The notes under the pieces are model-generated. The model made no database searches and was not told where the DNA came from. It saw nothing but the letters and a program-made list of their open reading frames with translations. Position numbers and translations under genes: made by a program. Positions 9,976 to 18,230 of a stretch of 64,000 bases of DNA are shown here, piece by piece. The stretch's first letter is position 1; each line of letters opens with the position of its first letter. The stretch comes from Balneola sp. (GTDB lineage: Bacteria > Bacteroidota > Rhodothermia > Balneolales > Balneolaceae): assembly GCA_002694685.1 (NCBI GenBank), contig NZMW01000004.1:740632-804631 (forward strand), given 5' to 3'.

Positions 9976-10112
9976 AAGCGGTTTTTTATTTAGGGAATAA
10001 TAGTCAGATCATAATAGTATTGCTAAGTTTGAATTTATAGAAAAAAGGGCTTTTTTAGAGTTTTAAGGAATAAAAAAGTTCAGATCTAATACTTTTTCAG
10101 TACTATTGACGC

Positions 10113-10955
10113 ATGAATATTTTAGTTGGTGATAGCGGAGCTACAAAAACAGATTGGGTTTTATTGGGAGGCGAAGAGCCTCAATTCATTCAAACAGAAG
10201 GACTTAACCCTCATTTGCTAACCGCAGAGGAGTTTTTTCAGATCTTAGTTAAAGAGTTGAAGCCGAACCTATTAGGGAAATCTATTAACCGAATTTATTT
10301 TTTTGGGGCAGGATGTGGTGCATCCGAAAAGAAAAAAGAAGTTGAGAAATATCTCTCCAAGGTTTTTGAAGAATCAGCCATTCATGTTCAAACCGATCTT
10401 GATGGAGCGGGACTTGCCTTGTTCGGCCAAAGAGAAGGCATTGTATGCATACTTGGTTCGGGATCCAGCGCGGGCTTCTACAAAGAGGGCAGATTGGTTA
10501 AACAAATGCCATCCATTGGCTATCCTTTTGGTGATGAGGGCAGCGCAAGTCAGATCGGGCAAAAGTTACTAATCTCCTACCTGGATGGCTCAATGGATAA
10601 AAAATTAAGAACCTATTTTGAGGATCAGGAAGATATAGATTACCCAGAGTTGTTTTATCGGCTTCAGCAACCTCGCGAGGCAAAGTTATATGTTGGGCAC
10701 GTATGCAAGGTGTTTGCAAAGAAGTCTTCTCACCGGGAAGTGCAGGCAATTATCTATGACGGGTTTTCTGAATTTCTGGACAATGTAATCGAATTCTTTC
10801 CTGAAGAATCGAAGTCTTACGAACTTGGCTTTGTAGGTTCTATTGCATCCGTTTTTGAAAGTGAACTCCGGGCTTGTGCCAAGCAAAAAGGGGTAGAAAT
10901 TTACTCCGTAATACGCAGTCCCATTGAGCATATCGCCCTACAATTTTCGCGATAA
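10113..10955 (+). CDS. N-acetylglucosamine kinase-like protein (BadF/BadG ATPase family)
   Basis: 280 residues with the ASKHA (actin/hexokinase) fold. The phosphate 1 loop is GDSGATKTDW at residues 6-15, phosphate 2 is ILGSGSSAGFY, and PFGDEGSASQIG follows. These match the eukaryotic-type GlcNAc kinase/BadF-BadG family, common in this phylum as a single-domain protein. The probable role is phosphorylating an amino sugar recovered from cell wall or chitin, but the substrate is not shown by sequence. It is monocistronic: the neighbour upstream is divergent, and a 677-base gap rich in repeats follows. Confidence 0.82.
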   Translation: MNILVGDSGATKTDWVLLGGEEPQFIQTEGLNPHLLTAEEFFQILVKELKPNLLGKSINRIYFFGAGCGASEKKKEVEKYLSKVFEESAIHVQTDLDGAGLALFGQREGIVCILGSGSSAGFYKEGRLVKQMPSIGYPFGDEGSASQIGQKLLISYLDGSMDKKLRTYFEDQEDIDYPELFYRLQQPREAKLYVGHVCKVFAKKSSHREVQAIIYDGFSEFLDNVIEFFPEESKSYELGFVGSIASVFESELRACAKQKGVEIYSVIRSPIEHIALQFSR

Positions 10956-10962
10956 CACTTAG

Positions 10963-11037
10963 TCCAAACCAAAGTCATCCTGAGGATACTTCCGAAGGAT
11001 CTTCCCATGCCTGAGCCTGTTCAGATGTTGAATTAAG
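10963..11037. repeat. Dispersed repeat A, copy 1
   Basis: About 75 bases, with a core that includes AAGTCATCCTGAGGATACTT followed by CCGAAGGAT, and a more variable right part ending AATTAAG. A second copy of the same length lies at 11386-11460. It resembles the short intergenic repeats seen in marine Bacteroidota genomes. Confidence 0.75.
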
Positions 11038-11111
11038 TTCAGGATTGTAGATTTCAGGGAATTCGTTAACAGAAATATTGGAGCTATTTCGTTGTTCAGA
11101 AGCAGATACCT

Positions 11112-11244
11112 CCGACCTCTCTAAATCTCTCCTTCTCAAGGAGAGACTTGTTCGAGCCCATTTATAGTTTTTATGCGGAGTTAAAGTGTAGAAATTTTAT
11201 CAACGCGTCTTTCTCCTTGATAAGGAGAAAACAAAAGAGGTCGG
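11112..11244. repeat. Inverted-repeat element B, full copy 1
   Basis: A 133-base element bounded by the perfect terminal inverted repeat CCGACCTCT / AGAGGTCGG. Inside each end is a second small palindrome around CTCCTTCTCAAGGAG on the left and CTCCTTGATAAGGAG on the right. The middle (GGAGTTAAAGTGTAGAAA and following) is shared with copy 3 at 42928-43084. No ORF is present. It looks like a non-autonomous, MITE-like or REP-like element. Confidence 0.75.
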
Positions 11245-11330
11245 GATGCCGGATTTGGATTCTACAGTGTGGTTCATAATTTGTTTAAAAAATGAGTTTT
11301 CGAGTGGGATAAGATTCAAAGCCCTATAAC

Positions 11331-11380
11331 TCCGACCTCTCTAAATCTCTCCTTCACAAGGAGAGACTTGTCCGGACCTA
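11331..11380. repeat. Inverted-repeat element B, truncated copy 2
   Basis: The left 50 bases of element B (CCGACCTCTCTAAATCTCTC onwards) in the same orientation as copy 1, without the middle or the right inverted repeat. It is joined almost directly to repeat A copy 2. The flank CAAGCCCTAT.ACT also precedes copy 3 in similar form. Confidence 0.7.
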
Positions 11381-11385
11381 TTCAT

Positions 11386-11460
11386 TCCAAGCCAAAGTCA
11401 TCCTGAGGATACTTCCGAAGGATTTTCCTATTCTTGGGACTGTTCAGGTGCTAAATTAAG
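11386..11460. repeat. Dispersed repeat A, copy 2
   Basis: Second 75-base copy of repeat A, direct orientation relative to copy 1 and colinear over its full length, with differences mostly in the right half. The core is AAGTCATCCTGAGGATACTT followed by CCGAAGGAT. Confidence 0.75.
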
Positions 11461-11560
11461 TAGGGGTTATATATTTTGAGATCTCTCGCGTTGGTAAATC
11501 TCACCTTAAATAAAAAAGAGGCGCTCGGGATGACAAAGCTGGAAACATTAATTATTGACC

Positions 11561-11597
11561 AAGCTTGTCATGCTGAACTTGATTCAGCATCTTTGAG
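11561..11597. repeat. Palindromic repeat C upstream of tatD
   Basis: Contains the perfect inverted repeat ATGCTGAA-N5-TTCAGCAT (11570-11590) in an AAGCTTGTC...CTTTGAG context, a form common among intergenic repeats of this group. A diverged copy (GTGCTGAACTCGATTCAGTA) lies inside element B copy 3 near 43049. The 10956-11632 gap holds only these repeats and no supported gene. Confidence 0.65.
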
Positions 11598-11632
11598 CTC
11601 CTCAGAAAATTCAAGAAGAAAAAGTACAACCC

Positions 11633-12391
11633 GTGATAGACACCCATTCTCATATTTACCTCCCCAAGTTTGATGAAGACCGAGACGAAGTAAACCGGCG
11701 AGCGGTTGAGGCCGGAGTCGAGGCTATCTTAATGCCGGCCATAGATTTCGGTTCATTGAAGCAGATGGAGATGATGAATCACCCTGAAATATCGTTTTAT
11801 AAAATGGCAGGGCTCCATCCTTGTGATGTAGAAGAACTGGAAGACGGTTTCGAAAAGCAGCTGCTGGATTTATGTTCTCAGGATGATATTTATGGAGTGG
11901 GAGAGACGGGTCTCGATTACTACTGGAGCACCGATCATGTTACAGAGCAAAAGCTGAGCCTGCATGCTCACTGCCGGGTAGCCAAGAAAGTAAAGAAGCC
12001 GATCATCATCCATAACCGGGAAAGCACCGACGATATGCTGAAGGTTTTAGAGCAGGAGCAAGACGGCAGCCTGACGGGAATCTGGCACTGCTTTAACGGC
12101 ACGTTGGAAGAGGGGAAGCGCGCTATCGATTTGGGTTTTCATTTGGGGATTGGAGGTGTTGCTACTTTTAAAAACGCCGGTGTAGATAAAACCGTAGCCC
12201 AATTACCTTTGGACAAGATGGTGCTGGAAACCGATGCTCCCTACCTTTCCCCAACCCCCAAAAGGGGCAAACGCAACGAACCCGCCTTTATGAAATATAC
12301 CGCTGAGAAGTTAGCGGAGTTGTTTGAGCTGAGCTTAGAGGAAGTAGATGCTAAAACTTCCGCCACGGCGAAGCGGTTATTTAGGATTTAG
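11633..12391 (+). CDS. tatD: TatD family metal-dependent hydrolase / DNase
   Basis: 252-residue TIM-barrel amidohydrolase of the TatD family, whose members act as Mg-dependent 3'-5' exonucleases on DNA. Metal and catalytic residues are all visible: H5 and H7 (DTHSH), E91 (GVGETGLDY), H127 (IIHNRE), H152 (WHCFNG) and D201 (LETDAPYLSP). The start is GTG at 11633; the HxH motif begins at residue 5, so no later start is possible, and the upstream sequence is repeat C. The gene is intact and in an ordinary base composition. Nearest upstream gene is 677 bases away, so it probably has its own promoter within or after the repeat cluster. Confidence 0.93.
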   Translation: MIDTHSHIYLPKFDEDRDEVNRRAVEAGVEAILMPAIDFGSLKQMEMMNHPEISFYKMAGLHPCDVEELEDGFEKQLLDLCSQDDIYGVGETGLDYYWSTDHVTEQKLSLHAHCRVAKKVKKPIIIHNRESTDDMLKVLEQEQDGSLTGIWHCFNGTLEEGKRAIDLGFHLGIGGVATFKNAGVDKTVAQLPLDKMVLETDAPYLSPTPKRGKRNEPAFMKYTAEKLAELFELSLEEVDAKTSATAKRLFRI

Positions 12392-12454
12392 AAAAGTTTG
12401 AAGTAGGATCTGCAGAAAGCCTCTTTATAATGTGCAATAACAAGGCATTTAGGA

Positions 12455-12548
12455 GGGGTACGATTGAAACTTGATTGCCAGAAATTAATTTTGCTTTTTC
12501 AACCAAATCATTATCCCAGCGCTGTTTCAACGCTGGGTCATTAATTGC
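12455..12548. repeat. Flanking repeat S, copy 1
   Basis: A 94-base sequence starting GGGGTACGATTGAAACTTGA and ending GGGTCATTA, containing the perfect hairpin CCCAGCG-N9-CGCTGGG (12515-12537). The same arrangement recurs at 13047-13141, after the next gene, and its right end again at 14531-14564. No ORF is present. Confidence 0.7.
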
Positions 12549-12559
12549 TTATTCCTTTT

Positions 12560-13009
12560 ATGAACATCCAAACTGAAATAAATAATTTTCTTGATTTAGT
12601 TTTAGAACGGGACTCAAAGCTCGAAAAATTGAGTGATTTAATTTCTGCTTTGGACAAATTGGCAATTTCCACCCACCAAATTGAATTCGAATTCGATGAC
12701 AAAGACTATTTAGATAATTCAACCTTTGAGTATTCTGAAATTCGTAAAAAAGTAGAAAATAGATTTCCAGATCTTGGTTTATATAATATCGTACGTGATG
12801 TCTGTGATAAGGTTGGTGATACTCAAATTTGCACAGGTGATGCTATAGATGACATTACAGATATTACTTTAGATTTATTGAACATTCGTTGGCGATTTGA
12901 AAATACTTCTACAAATGATGCACTATGGAATTATGAATTATTATTCAGAACTCATTGGGGAAGACATTTAAGAAATTTACAATTGTACTTACATGACCTT
13001 TACTTGTAA
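12560..13009 (+). CDS. DUF5063-like small protein
   Basis: 149 residues from ATG 12560; an in-frame TTG at 12545 lies inside the preceding repeat and is less likely. All-helical, acidic, no signal peptide or membrane segment, hence probably cytoplasmic. The C-terminal WNYELLFRTHWGRHLRNLQLYLHDL stretch resembles the HWGxH...ALxALH ending of the DUF5063 family as I recall it; the function of that family is unknown. The gene is strongly AT-rich compared with the next one and is bracketed by two copies of repeat S, suggesting an accessory, possibly mobile, insertion. An immunity-type role is imaginable but not supported by the sequence. Confidence 0.6.
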   Translation: MNIQTEINNFLDLVLERDSKLEKLSDLISALDKLAISTHQIEFEFDDKDYLDNSTFEYSEIRKKVENRFPDLGLYNIVRDVCDKVGDTQICTGDAIDDITDITLDLLNIRWRFENTSTNDALWNYELLFRTHWGRHLRNLQLYLHDLYL

Positions 13010-13046
13010 TCGGCAAATAGTAACGCGTTTTAAATCGGACGCGGAC

Positions 13047-13141
13047 GGGGTGCGATGGAAACTTGATTGGCAGGAATTAATTTCGCTACTTCAAAGGATA
13101 CTCATAACCCTGCGCCCGTAATATTTTGGGTCATTACATCC
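13047..13141. repeat. Flanking repeat S, copy 2
   Basis: Direct copy of repeat S: GGGGTGCGATGGAAACTTGA, then AATTAATTTCGCT, ending GGGTCATTACATCC. The central hairpin is degraded here (CCCTGCGCCC...GGG). It lies between the DUF5063-like gene and the GC-rich barrel gene. Confidence 0.7.
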
Positions 13142-13154
13142 TTAATTGAGAACC

Positions 13155-14462
13155 ATGCCGCGACAAGTCCATGATCTAAACACTGCAACCTTAGTTTGTC
13201 TGATAGTACTTTTATGGTTCAGTGCTGCCGTCCATCCTGTGGTTGCACAGGAGGTCGAAATGGAACCACCTACGCGACTAGCCCTCTTCCTCGACTGTGG
13301 CTTCTGCGATGAGACCTTTATACGGCAGGAGATGCCCTATCTGGACCATGTCCGTGACCGTGAAGTCGCTGATGTCCATGTCCTCGTTACCCGGGAGGGC
13401 ACAGGGTCCGGTGGCGAGGCACAGACCATCGACATTATCGGCTTGGGGGTATTTGACGGGTTGAATTTCTCGACCGTCTTCAACACACCCGCCAACACCA
13501 CTGAGGCTGAAGAGCGGAACGGTTTCCTCCAAACCCTCGAAGCAGCACTCGTACCGTACCTGATGCAAACATCCATGCGAGACCGACTGTTTGTGGATAT
13601 TGCACCATCCGAAGAGGATGCCGTGGATCAGCCGCAAACAACGGAAGACCCCTGGAACCATTGGACCATCGAGGTTTATGCCGACGGAAGCGCCGACTTT
13701 GAGTCCCAGCAGCGCTCCTTCGACACGCGCTACGGGGTGTACGTCAGCCGCGTGACTGAGGAGTGGAAGCTTCGGTTCCGTCCCTTCTTCAACTACAATT
13801 ACGACCGGTTTGAGCGGGAAGAAGGAACGATCACGAACTCGGCCCGGCGTGACGGATTTACCAGCTATGCCGTTCGGAGCATCTCGCCACACTGGTCCGT
13901 TGGTGCTTACGGAGATGTACTTACATCAACCTTCTCCAACGTAGACTGGCGCTACCGTTTTATGGGCGCAGTGGAGTGGAGTCTTTTCCCTTACCGGGAG
14001 GCAAACCGGCGACAGCTCACGGTTGCTTATCGCCTGGGAGCCTCGCACATTACTTATAGAGACACAACCATTTACAACGAAATCGAAGAATTACTTCCAC
14101 AGCATCTCCTCAATGCAGGCTACGAAGTGATACAGCCGTGGGGAGGGATCGAAGTCGGCATCAATGCCTCTCAGTATCTGCACGAACCCTCACGGCACAG
14201 TCTTCAGTTTGATGCAGAGTTCGATATTCGTATCACCAGAGGTCTTTCCGTGGAGATTGGCGGATTTCTCGAATTGATCCGAGATCAGATCAATCTTCCA
14301 AAAGGCAATGCAGACCTCGAAGATGTACTTCTCCGACGCACACAGCTTAAAACCAACTACGAGGCGGGATTCAGCTTCGGATTCCGCTACCGCTTCGGAT
14401 CGGTGCTTAATAACGTGGTTAACCCGCGCTTTGGGGGCATCGGCAACCGGGATCGGTTCTGA
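13155..14462 (+). CDS. Outer-membrane beta-barrel protein, atypically GC-rich
   Basis: 435 residues from ATG 13155 (an in-frame TTG at 13146 is the alternative). A signal peptide ends near VVAQ, about residue 33. Residues about 40-130 hold FLDCGFCDETFIRQEMPYL and VRDREVADVHVLVTREGTGSGG, motifs I recall from uncharacterised secreted proteins in Gemmatimonadota and Rhodothermota; the pair of Cys in CGFC is notable. The rest alternates aromatic and polar residues and ends in strands such as EAGFSFGFRYRFGS, typical of an outer-membrane barrel. Codon use (CTC, GTC, ACC, CGG) is clearly more GC-rich than in all neighbours and repeat S flanks it, suggesting horizontal acquisition. Function unknown. 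Confidence 0.8.
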   Translation: MPRQVHDLNTATLVCLIVLLWFSAAVHPVVAQEVEMEPPTRLALFLDCGFCDETFIRQEMPYLDHVRDREVADVHVLVTREGTGSGGEAQTIDIIGLGVFDGLNFSTVFNTPANTTEAEERNGFLQTLEAALVPYLMQTSMRDRLFVDIAPSEEDAVDQPQTTEDPWNHWTIEVYADGSADFESQQRSFDTRYGVYVSRVTEEWKLRFRPFFNYNYDRFEREEGTITNSARRDGFTSYAVRSISPHWSVGAYGDVLTSTFSNVDWRYRFMGAVEWSLFPYREANRRQLTVAYRLGASHITYRDTTIYNEIEELLPQHLLNAGYEVIQPWGGIEVGINASQYLHEPSRHSLQFDAEFDIRITRGLSVEIGGFLELIRDQINLPKGNADLEDVLLRRTQLKTNYEAGFSFGFRYRFGSVLNNVVNPRFGGIGNRDRF

Positions 14463-14530
14463 CACGAGGACGAGCTATTGGTTACTAAAGTTGTTTGTTT
14501 TGAAATTTTAGCCTTTTATTAACTTATAGT

Positions 14531-14564
14531 CTCCGCGCAGTTTAAACGCAGGGTCCTTACATCC
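14531..14564. repeat. Flanking repeat S, partial copy 3
   Basis: CTCCGCGCAGTTTAAACGCA followed by GGGTCCTTACATCCCAAC matches only the right part of repeat S, including the hairpin position and the GGTC.TTA.ATCC end shared with copy 2. It follows the GC-rich barrel gene, so each of the two accessory genes is bounded by this sequence on both sides. Confidence 0.5.
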
Positions 14565-14595
14565 CAACAGAAATAAATAACCTGAGGTAAATCCA

Positions 14596-15030
14596 ATGAA
14601 GAAGACTACATGTTTATTAGCAATTCTGGCACTAACATCAGTAACCTTGTTTGCTCAGTCTGAAAAAAAGAGTGATGGCGATAAGTTTACCATTAAGAAT
14701 ACAGTCAGCACCTTCAACCTTGAGGAAGTGGATTCTACAGAGGTGGGGTATCAGTTTTGGTTTGTCGACAAGACATATCTGGATGGCCGGACGCTGAAAA
14801 TGAGTGTGGTTGAACCTCAAAAAGCAACTCATGCTCCTCACTCTCATGAAGAAGATGAATTCTTTTTTGTGCTTGAAGGCACGGCTGAGTTTTACCTGGA
14901 TGGGGAAACAACTGAAGCAGGTCCATATTCCAGTTTTTACTGTCCACCATACAGCAAACATGGAATCCGGAATGTTGGAGACACTGAATTGAAATATTTA
15001 GTTATTAAAAAATACCTGTCGGTAGATTGA
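14596..15030 (+). CDS. Secreted cupin-domain protein
   Basis: 144 residues with an N-terminal signal peptide (about 1-21, ending LFAQ), so periplasmic or exported. A single cupin barrel covers about residues 65-135: motif 1 is APHSHEEDEFFFVLEGTAEF, motif 2 is GPYSSFYCPPYSKHGIRN, giving a probable metal site of two His, one Glu and a further His. Cupins of this kind may be isomerases, dioxygenases or sugar-binding proteins; none can be chosen. Start ATG 14596 follows a CTGAGG site. The oxidoreductase gene begins 27 bases downstream, so both are likely cotranscribed, hinting at sugar metabolism. Confidence 0.82.
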   Translation: MKKTTCLLAILALTSVTLFAQSEKKSDGDKFTIKNTVSTFNLEEVDSTEVGYQFWFVDKTYLDGRTLKMSVVEPQKATHAPHSHEEDEFFFVLEGTAEFYLDGETTEAGPYSSFYCPPYSKHGIRNVGDTELKYLVIKKYLSVD

Positions 15031-15056
15031 TCATCTAAATCATAAAGGAACTACTC

Positions 15057-16037
15057 GTGAAATACGTCATTATTGGAACTGGAAATATCAGCAATACTTA
15101 TGTGAATGCAATTTCAGAATTGAAGGACTCTGAAATTGTAGCTTGTGTAAGCCGAAGCGGGAACCGTATTGCTGCAAATACTGACATTCCTGACTTCCCA
15201 AGCCTGGAATCGATATCGGCAGATTTTGATGCTGTAATCGTGACTACCCCAAACGGATTACATTGTAAAGGAATATTAGCTGCCGCCCGAAACGGAAAGC
15301 ATGTGATCACAGAAAAGCCACTTGGCATTGACAGTGATGAAATGGAGGCAGCCATCACAGCTTGTGAGGAAAATAATCTGACACTGGCCGTAGCTTATCA
15401 GCGCCGAACCACACCGGACAATCAAACGGTAAAACAATTACTTGAACAGGGTGTTTTGGGAAAAGTATTTGCAGCCGATTTAACCGCAAAATTTTATCGG
15501 GATCAGGCTTACTATGACAGCGCAGACTATCGAGGAGGGTATAGCATTGACGGAGGCGGACCCTTTATGCAACAGGCTTGTCATAATATAGATATTTACG
15601 TTTGGTTCTTTGGCCTCCCTGCAAAAGTTGTGAGTATGATGGATACCTTTACCCACGACATGGAAGCTGAAGATCATGGTGCCGCTCTATTGAAATACGA
15701 TAATGGAATGATTGGCACCATCATCGCCTCAACAGCAACAAAGCCGGGATTCGCAGCACGCCTGGAAGTCCATACTGAAAAAGGAAGTTTTATCATGGTT
15801 GATGATACCATAAGCGAATGGCATTTCGATGGCATTCCCAACCCGGGAAACACGGATTTCGAATACCAGCATGACGGGGCTACAAGTGCTTCCGTGAGTG
15901 ATGTAAGCGCACATAAAGAGATCATTCTGGATTTTGAGGAAGCCGTGAAAAAGGGAGGGACTCCAATAGCAGATCCGGTAAGTGCCAAAGCAACCTCCGA
16001 ATTGATTCTGGATATATATGGATCGGCAGTGAAGTAA
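15057..16037 (+). CDS. Gfo/Idh/MocA family NAD(P)-dependent oxidoreductase
   Basis: 326 residues. An N-terminal Rossmann fold starts with VIIGTGNISNTY, and the family's VTTPNGLHCKGILAAARNGKHVITEKP stretch carries the catalytic-region Glu-Lys-Pro. The C-terminal alpha/beta domain includes GGGPFMQQACHNIDIYVWF, with the conserved His. Members oxidise sugars, inositols or their derivatives with NAD(P); the substrate is not evident. Start is GTG 15057 with AAAGGA upstream; the Rossmann loop at residue 6 excludes a later start. It is likely cotranscribed with the preceding cupin. A 200-base gap with no gene separates it from the convergent Na/Pi symporter. Confidence 0.9.
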   Translation: MKYVIIGTGNISNTYVNAISELKDSEIVACVSRSGNRIAANTDIPDFPSLESISADFDAVIVTTPNGLHCKGILAAARNGKHVITEKPLGIDSDEMEAAITACEENNLTLAVAYQRRTTPDNQTVKQLLEQGVLGKVFAADLTAKFYRDQAYYDSADYRGGYSIDGGGPFMQQACHNIDIYVWFFGLPAKVVSMMDTFTHDMEAEDHGAALLKYDNGMIGTIIASTATKPGFAARLEVHTEKGSFIMVDDTISEWHFDGIPNPGNTDFEYQHDGATSASVSDVSAHKEIILDFEEAVKKGGTPIADPVSAKATSELILDIYGSAVK

Positions 16038-16241
16038 GGCTTGCTTATAATTTCGTAAACAGTGCCTGTGTCTGACAAATATTCGCGAAATTAGCGTTAA
16101 GGATCAGGCCACCTGCATTTTCATTACTTCCACCTTCTCAAGAGAATTAGGAATTGGCAAAGTAGAATGGGAATCTCACAGATGAGTTTTAATTCATTAC
16201 CAGCCAAAAGGCTATGCCGGTAAAACCGCAGGTTGTTAAAG

Positions 16242-17987
16242 TTACCCGCGCTCTTCAATCACTTTTTCATATGCTGCTTTTACTTTAATACCTGCCATTG
16301 CTTCATTTACGTTGAATAAGTGGTCACCGATTTTTTCCATTCGGTTCACGTAATCCAAAAAGATGAATCCGGCTTTATTACTGTAAGCTTTATTTTCTAA
16401 CTGACTGTAATGGAATTCGAGGAGTTCATCACGGTAGGCATCAATATATCCTTCTACTTCAATTGCATCGTCAAGGTCTACAGTCCCGTAATCTTTTTTG
16501 AGATTATTGCGGACCAGCTGTATATCCTCAAGGATAAGGTTAAGCATTTCTTTAAGGCGAATAAGTACGGGTTCCTTAAAATCAGTTCCCTCAGATTGCA
16601 TTTGCTCGAATGTTTTAGACATTTGATAGTAGATGTCGGCAACCCGCTCTAAATCATTTATGATGCTGTGCATCCCGCGAATGCGCCTTGTTGAACTTTC
16701 AGTGAGGTTAGTACTCGATATCTTAGTTAGATATTCGGCCACTTCCAGTTCAATGGTATCTGTGATATTCTCTCTTTCTTTAATCTTCTTTAAGAACTTG
16801 CTTTGCTTACCCTGTTTATTAAAAAGCAGTGCTTCGAAGCTGTAGTGAATTTTTTCGATAAGCTTACCGAATAGCTGAATTTCTTTATGAGCCTGTGATA
16901 TTGAAAGTTCCGGTGAAGACATCATTCCTGAAGAAATATACTGAAGGCGGTAAGTGCTGTCGTCTCCTTTTTTCTCCTTTTGGTAACGTTCTATCAGGGT
17001 TACGATCCGTGGTACAAAGGCAACCAGAAAAAGCACATTCAATACGTTGAAAGTAGTATGGAAAAGGGAGAGGGCTAGTGTAGCGTTTGCCCTGCCCATC
17101 TCGTCTGTGGTGTTGAAAACTGATCCTGCTTCAGGCGAGAAATAACCCATCACACTGTCAATACCCATCAGGAAGGGTTGCATAAGCAACAACATCCATA
17201 TCACCCCAAATACATTGAAAACGAAGTGAAAGCGAGCTGCTCTTTTTGCATAAACATTACCAACTACAGCAGCAATATTCGCAGTAACCGTAGTTCCGAT
17301 ATTCTCGCCTAAAACCATGGCTGCGGCAATTGGGAAATCAATCCAGCCTTGAAATAACATAACCAGCGTAATAGCTGTAGAGGCCGATGAAGATTGTGTT
17401 ACAAGCGTGAGAAGAGTACCTGCAAAAACGAATATGATAATTGATAAAAAGCCGAATTCGGTAAACTGATCTACAAACATGAACATCTCAGGGTTGTTCT
17501 GAATGTTTGGTACAGCATTTTTAATGAAATCGAGTCCGATAAAAAGAATACCAAAGCCAATCATAGCTTCAGCAAGATTTCTTAACCGCTCCTTGCCGGC
17601 AAACATAAAGGGGAAGAAAATACCTATGAGCATTATCGCGATTGGAGTGATCTGCATCTTGAACCCAAAAATAGAGACCATCCATGCTGTAACTGTAGTA
17701 CCGATATTAGCACCCATCACCACTCCGGTAGACTCTAGAAAAGTAAGAAGACCTGCGTTCACAAAACTCACCACCATTACGGTGGTTGTACTGGAAGATT
17801 GTGTGATTGTAGTAGCAGCAAAACCGGTAAAAACACCACGAAAGCGCGTGGTTGTCATACCTTTAAGAATACCACGAAGCCTATTTCCAGCTACTTTCTG
17901 AAGACCATCGCTGAACACCTTCATGCCATAAATAAAAATCCCAAGCGAACCTATCAGTTGGAAAAAGTCGAAGAAAGTGTAGGTCAT
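16242..17987 (-). CDS. Na/Pi cotransporter family protein with PhoU-like tail
   Basis: 581 residues. The N-terminal two thirds form the SLC34/NptA-like membrane domain with its two inverted repeats, each marked by a QSSS motif (ITQSSSTTTVMVV and LVTQSSSASTAITLV) and by GANIGTTVTA and GENIGTTVTA. Roughly eight membrane segments are seen up to residue 340. The C-terminal 230 residues are helical and charged, with a PhoU-like RGMHSIINDLERVADIYYQMS region. It should import phosphate with sodium, with the PhoU-like domain regulating flux. It stands alone, convergent with the oxidoreductase gene and divergent from the next plus-strand gene. Confidence 0.92.
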   Translation of the reverse strand: MTYTFFDFFQLIGSLGIFIYGMKVFSDGLQKVAGNRLRGILKGMTTTRFRGVFTGFAATTITQSSSTTTVMVVSFVNAGLLTFLESTGVVMGANIGTTVTAWMVSIFGFKMQITPIAIMLIGIFFPFMFAGKERLRNLAEAMIGFGILFIGLDFIKNAVPNIQNNPEMFMFVDQFTEFGFLSIIIFVFAGTLLTLVTQSSSASTAITLVMLFQGWIDFPIAAAMVLGENIGTTVTANIAAVVGNVYAKRAARFHFVFNVFGVIWMLLLMQPFLMGIDSVMGYFSPEAGSVFNTTDEMGRANATLALSLFHTTFNVLNVLFLVAFVPRIVTLIERYQKEKKGDDSTYRLQYISSGMMSSPELSISQAHKEIQLFGKLIEKIHYSFEALLFNKQGKQSKFLKKIKERENITDTIELEVAEYLTKISSTNLTESSTRRIRGMHSIINDLERVADIYYQMSKTFEQMQSEGTDFKEPVLIRLKEMLNLILEDIQLVRNNLKKDYGTVDLDDAIEVEGYIDAYRDELLEFHYSQLENKAYSNKAGFIFLDYVNRMEKIGDHLFNVNEAMAGIKVKAAYEKVIEERG

Positions 17988-18230
17988 AAGTGCAGGTTGA
18001 TTCAGGCTTGGTTATTAAAAATGTCGGGTCGCCAATATACTGAGATGTAGCTTTCAAACTAAAAAGTAATTTGAGGACTTTGGGATTATGAAACTAAATA
18101 TAAAAGACAGCAGTCCCATCTCTATTTCAAATACTGGAATCTTGACTGGTAGAGTAAGATCAAGTTTGTTTTTATCATTCAATAGTTCGAATATGATGAT
18201 TGATACATAAAATCTTGATAACTATGAGAT

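Noticed and set aside
11476-11673. 65-codon plus-strand open frame before tatD
   Set aside because: It reads through repeat C and the tatD start in another frame; no coding features.
12455-13141. CRISPR-like ends (CGATTGAAAC, CGATGGAAAC) in repeat S
   Set aside because: Only two copies about 590 bases apart with a gene between them, no regular spacers and no cas genes.
13278-13892. 204-codon minus-strand open frame inside the GC-rich barrel gene
   Set aside because: A long antisense frame is expected in GC-rich coding DNA; the plus-strand protein has a signal peptide, conserved motifs and a barrel pattern, the antisense product has none.
12391-14595. Integron with attC sites around the accessory genes
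   Set aside because: No RYYYAAC/GTTRRRY core sites were found in repeat S and no integrase gene is in the window; left only as a cassette-like observation.
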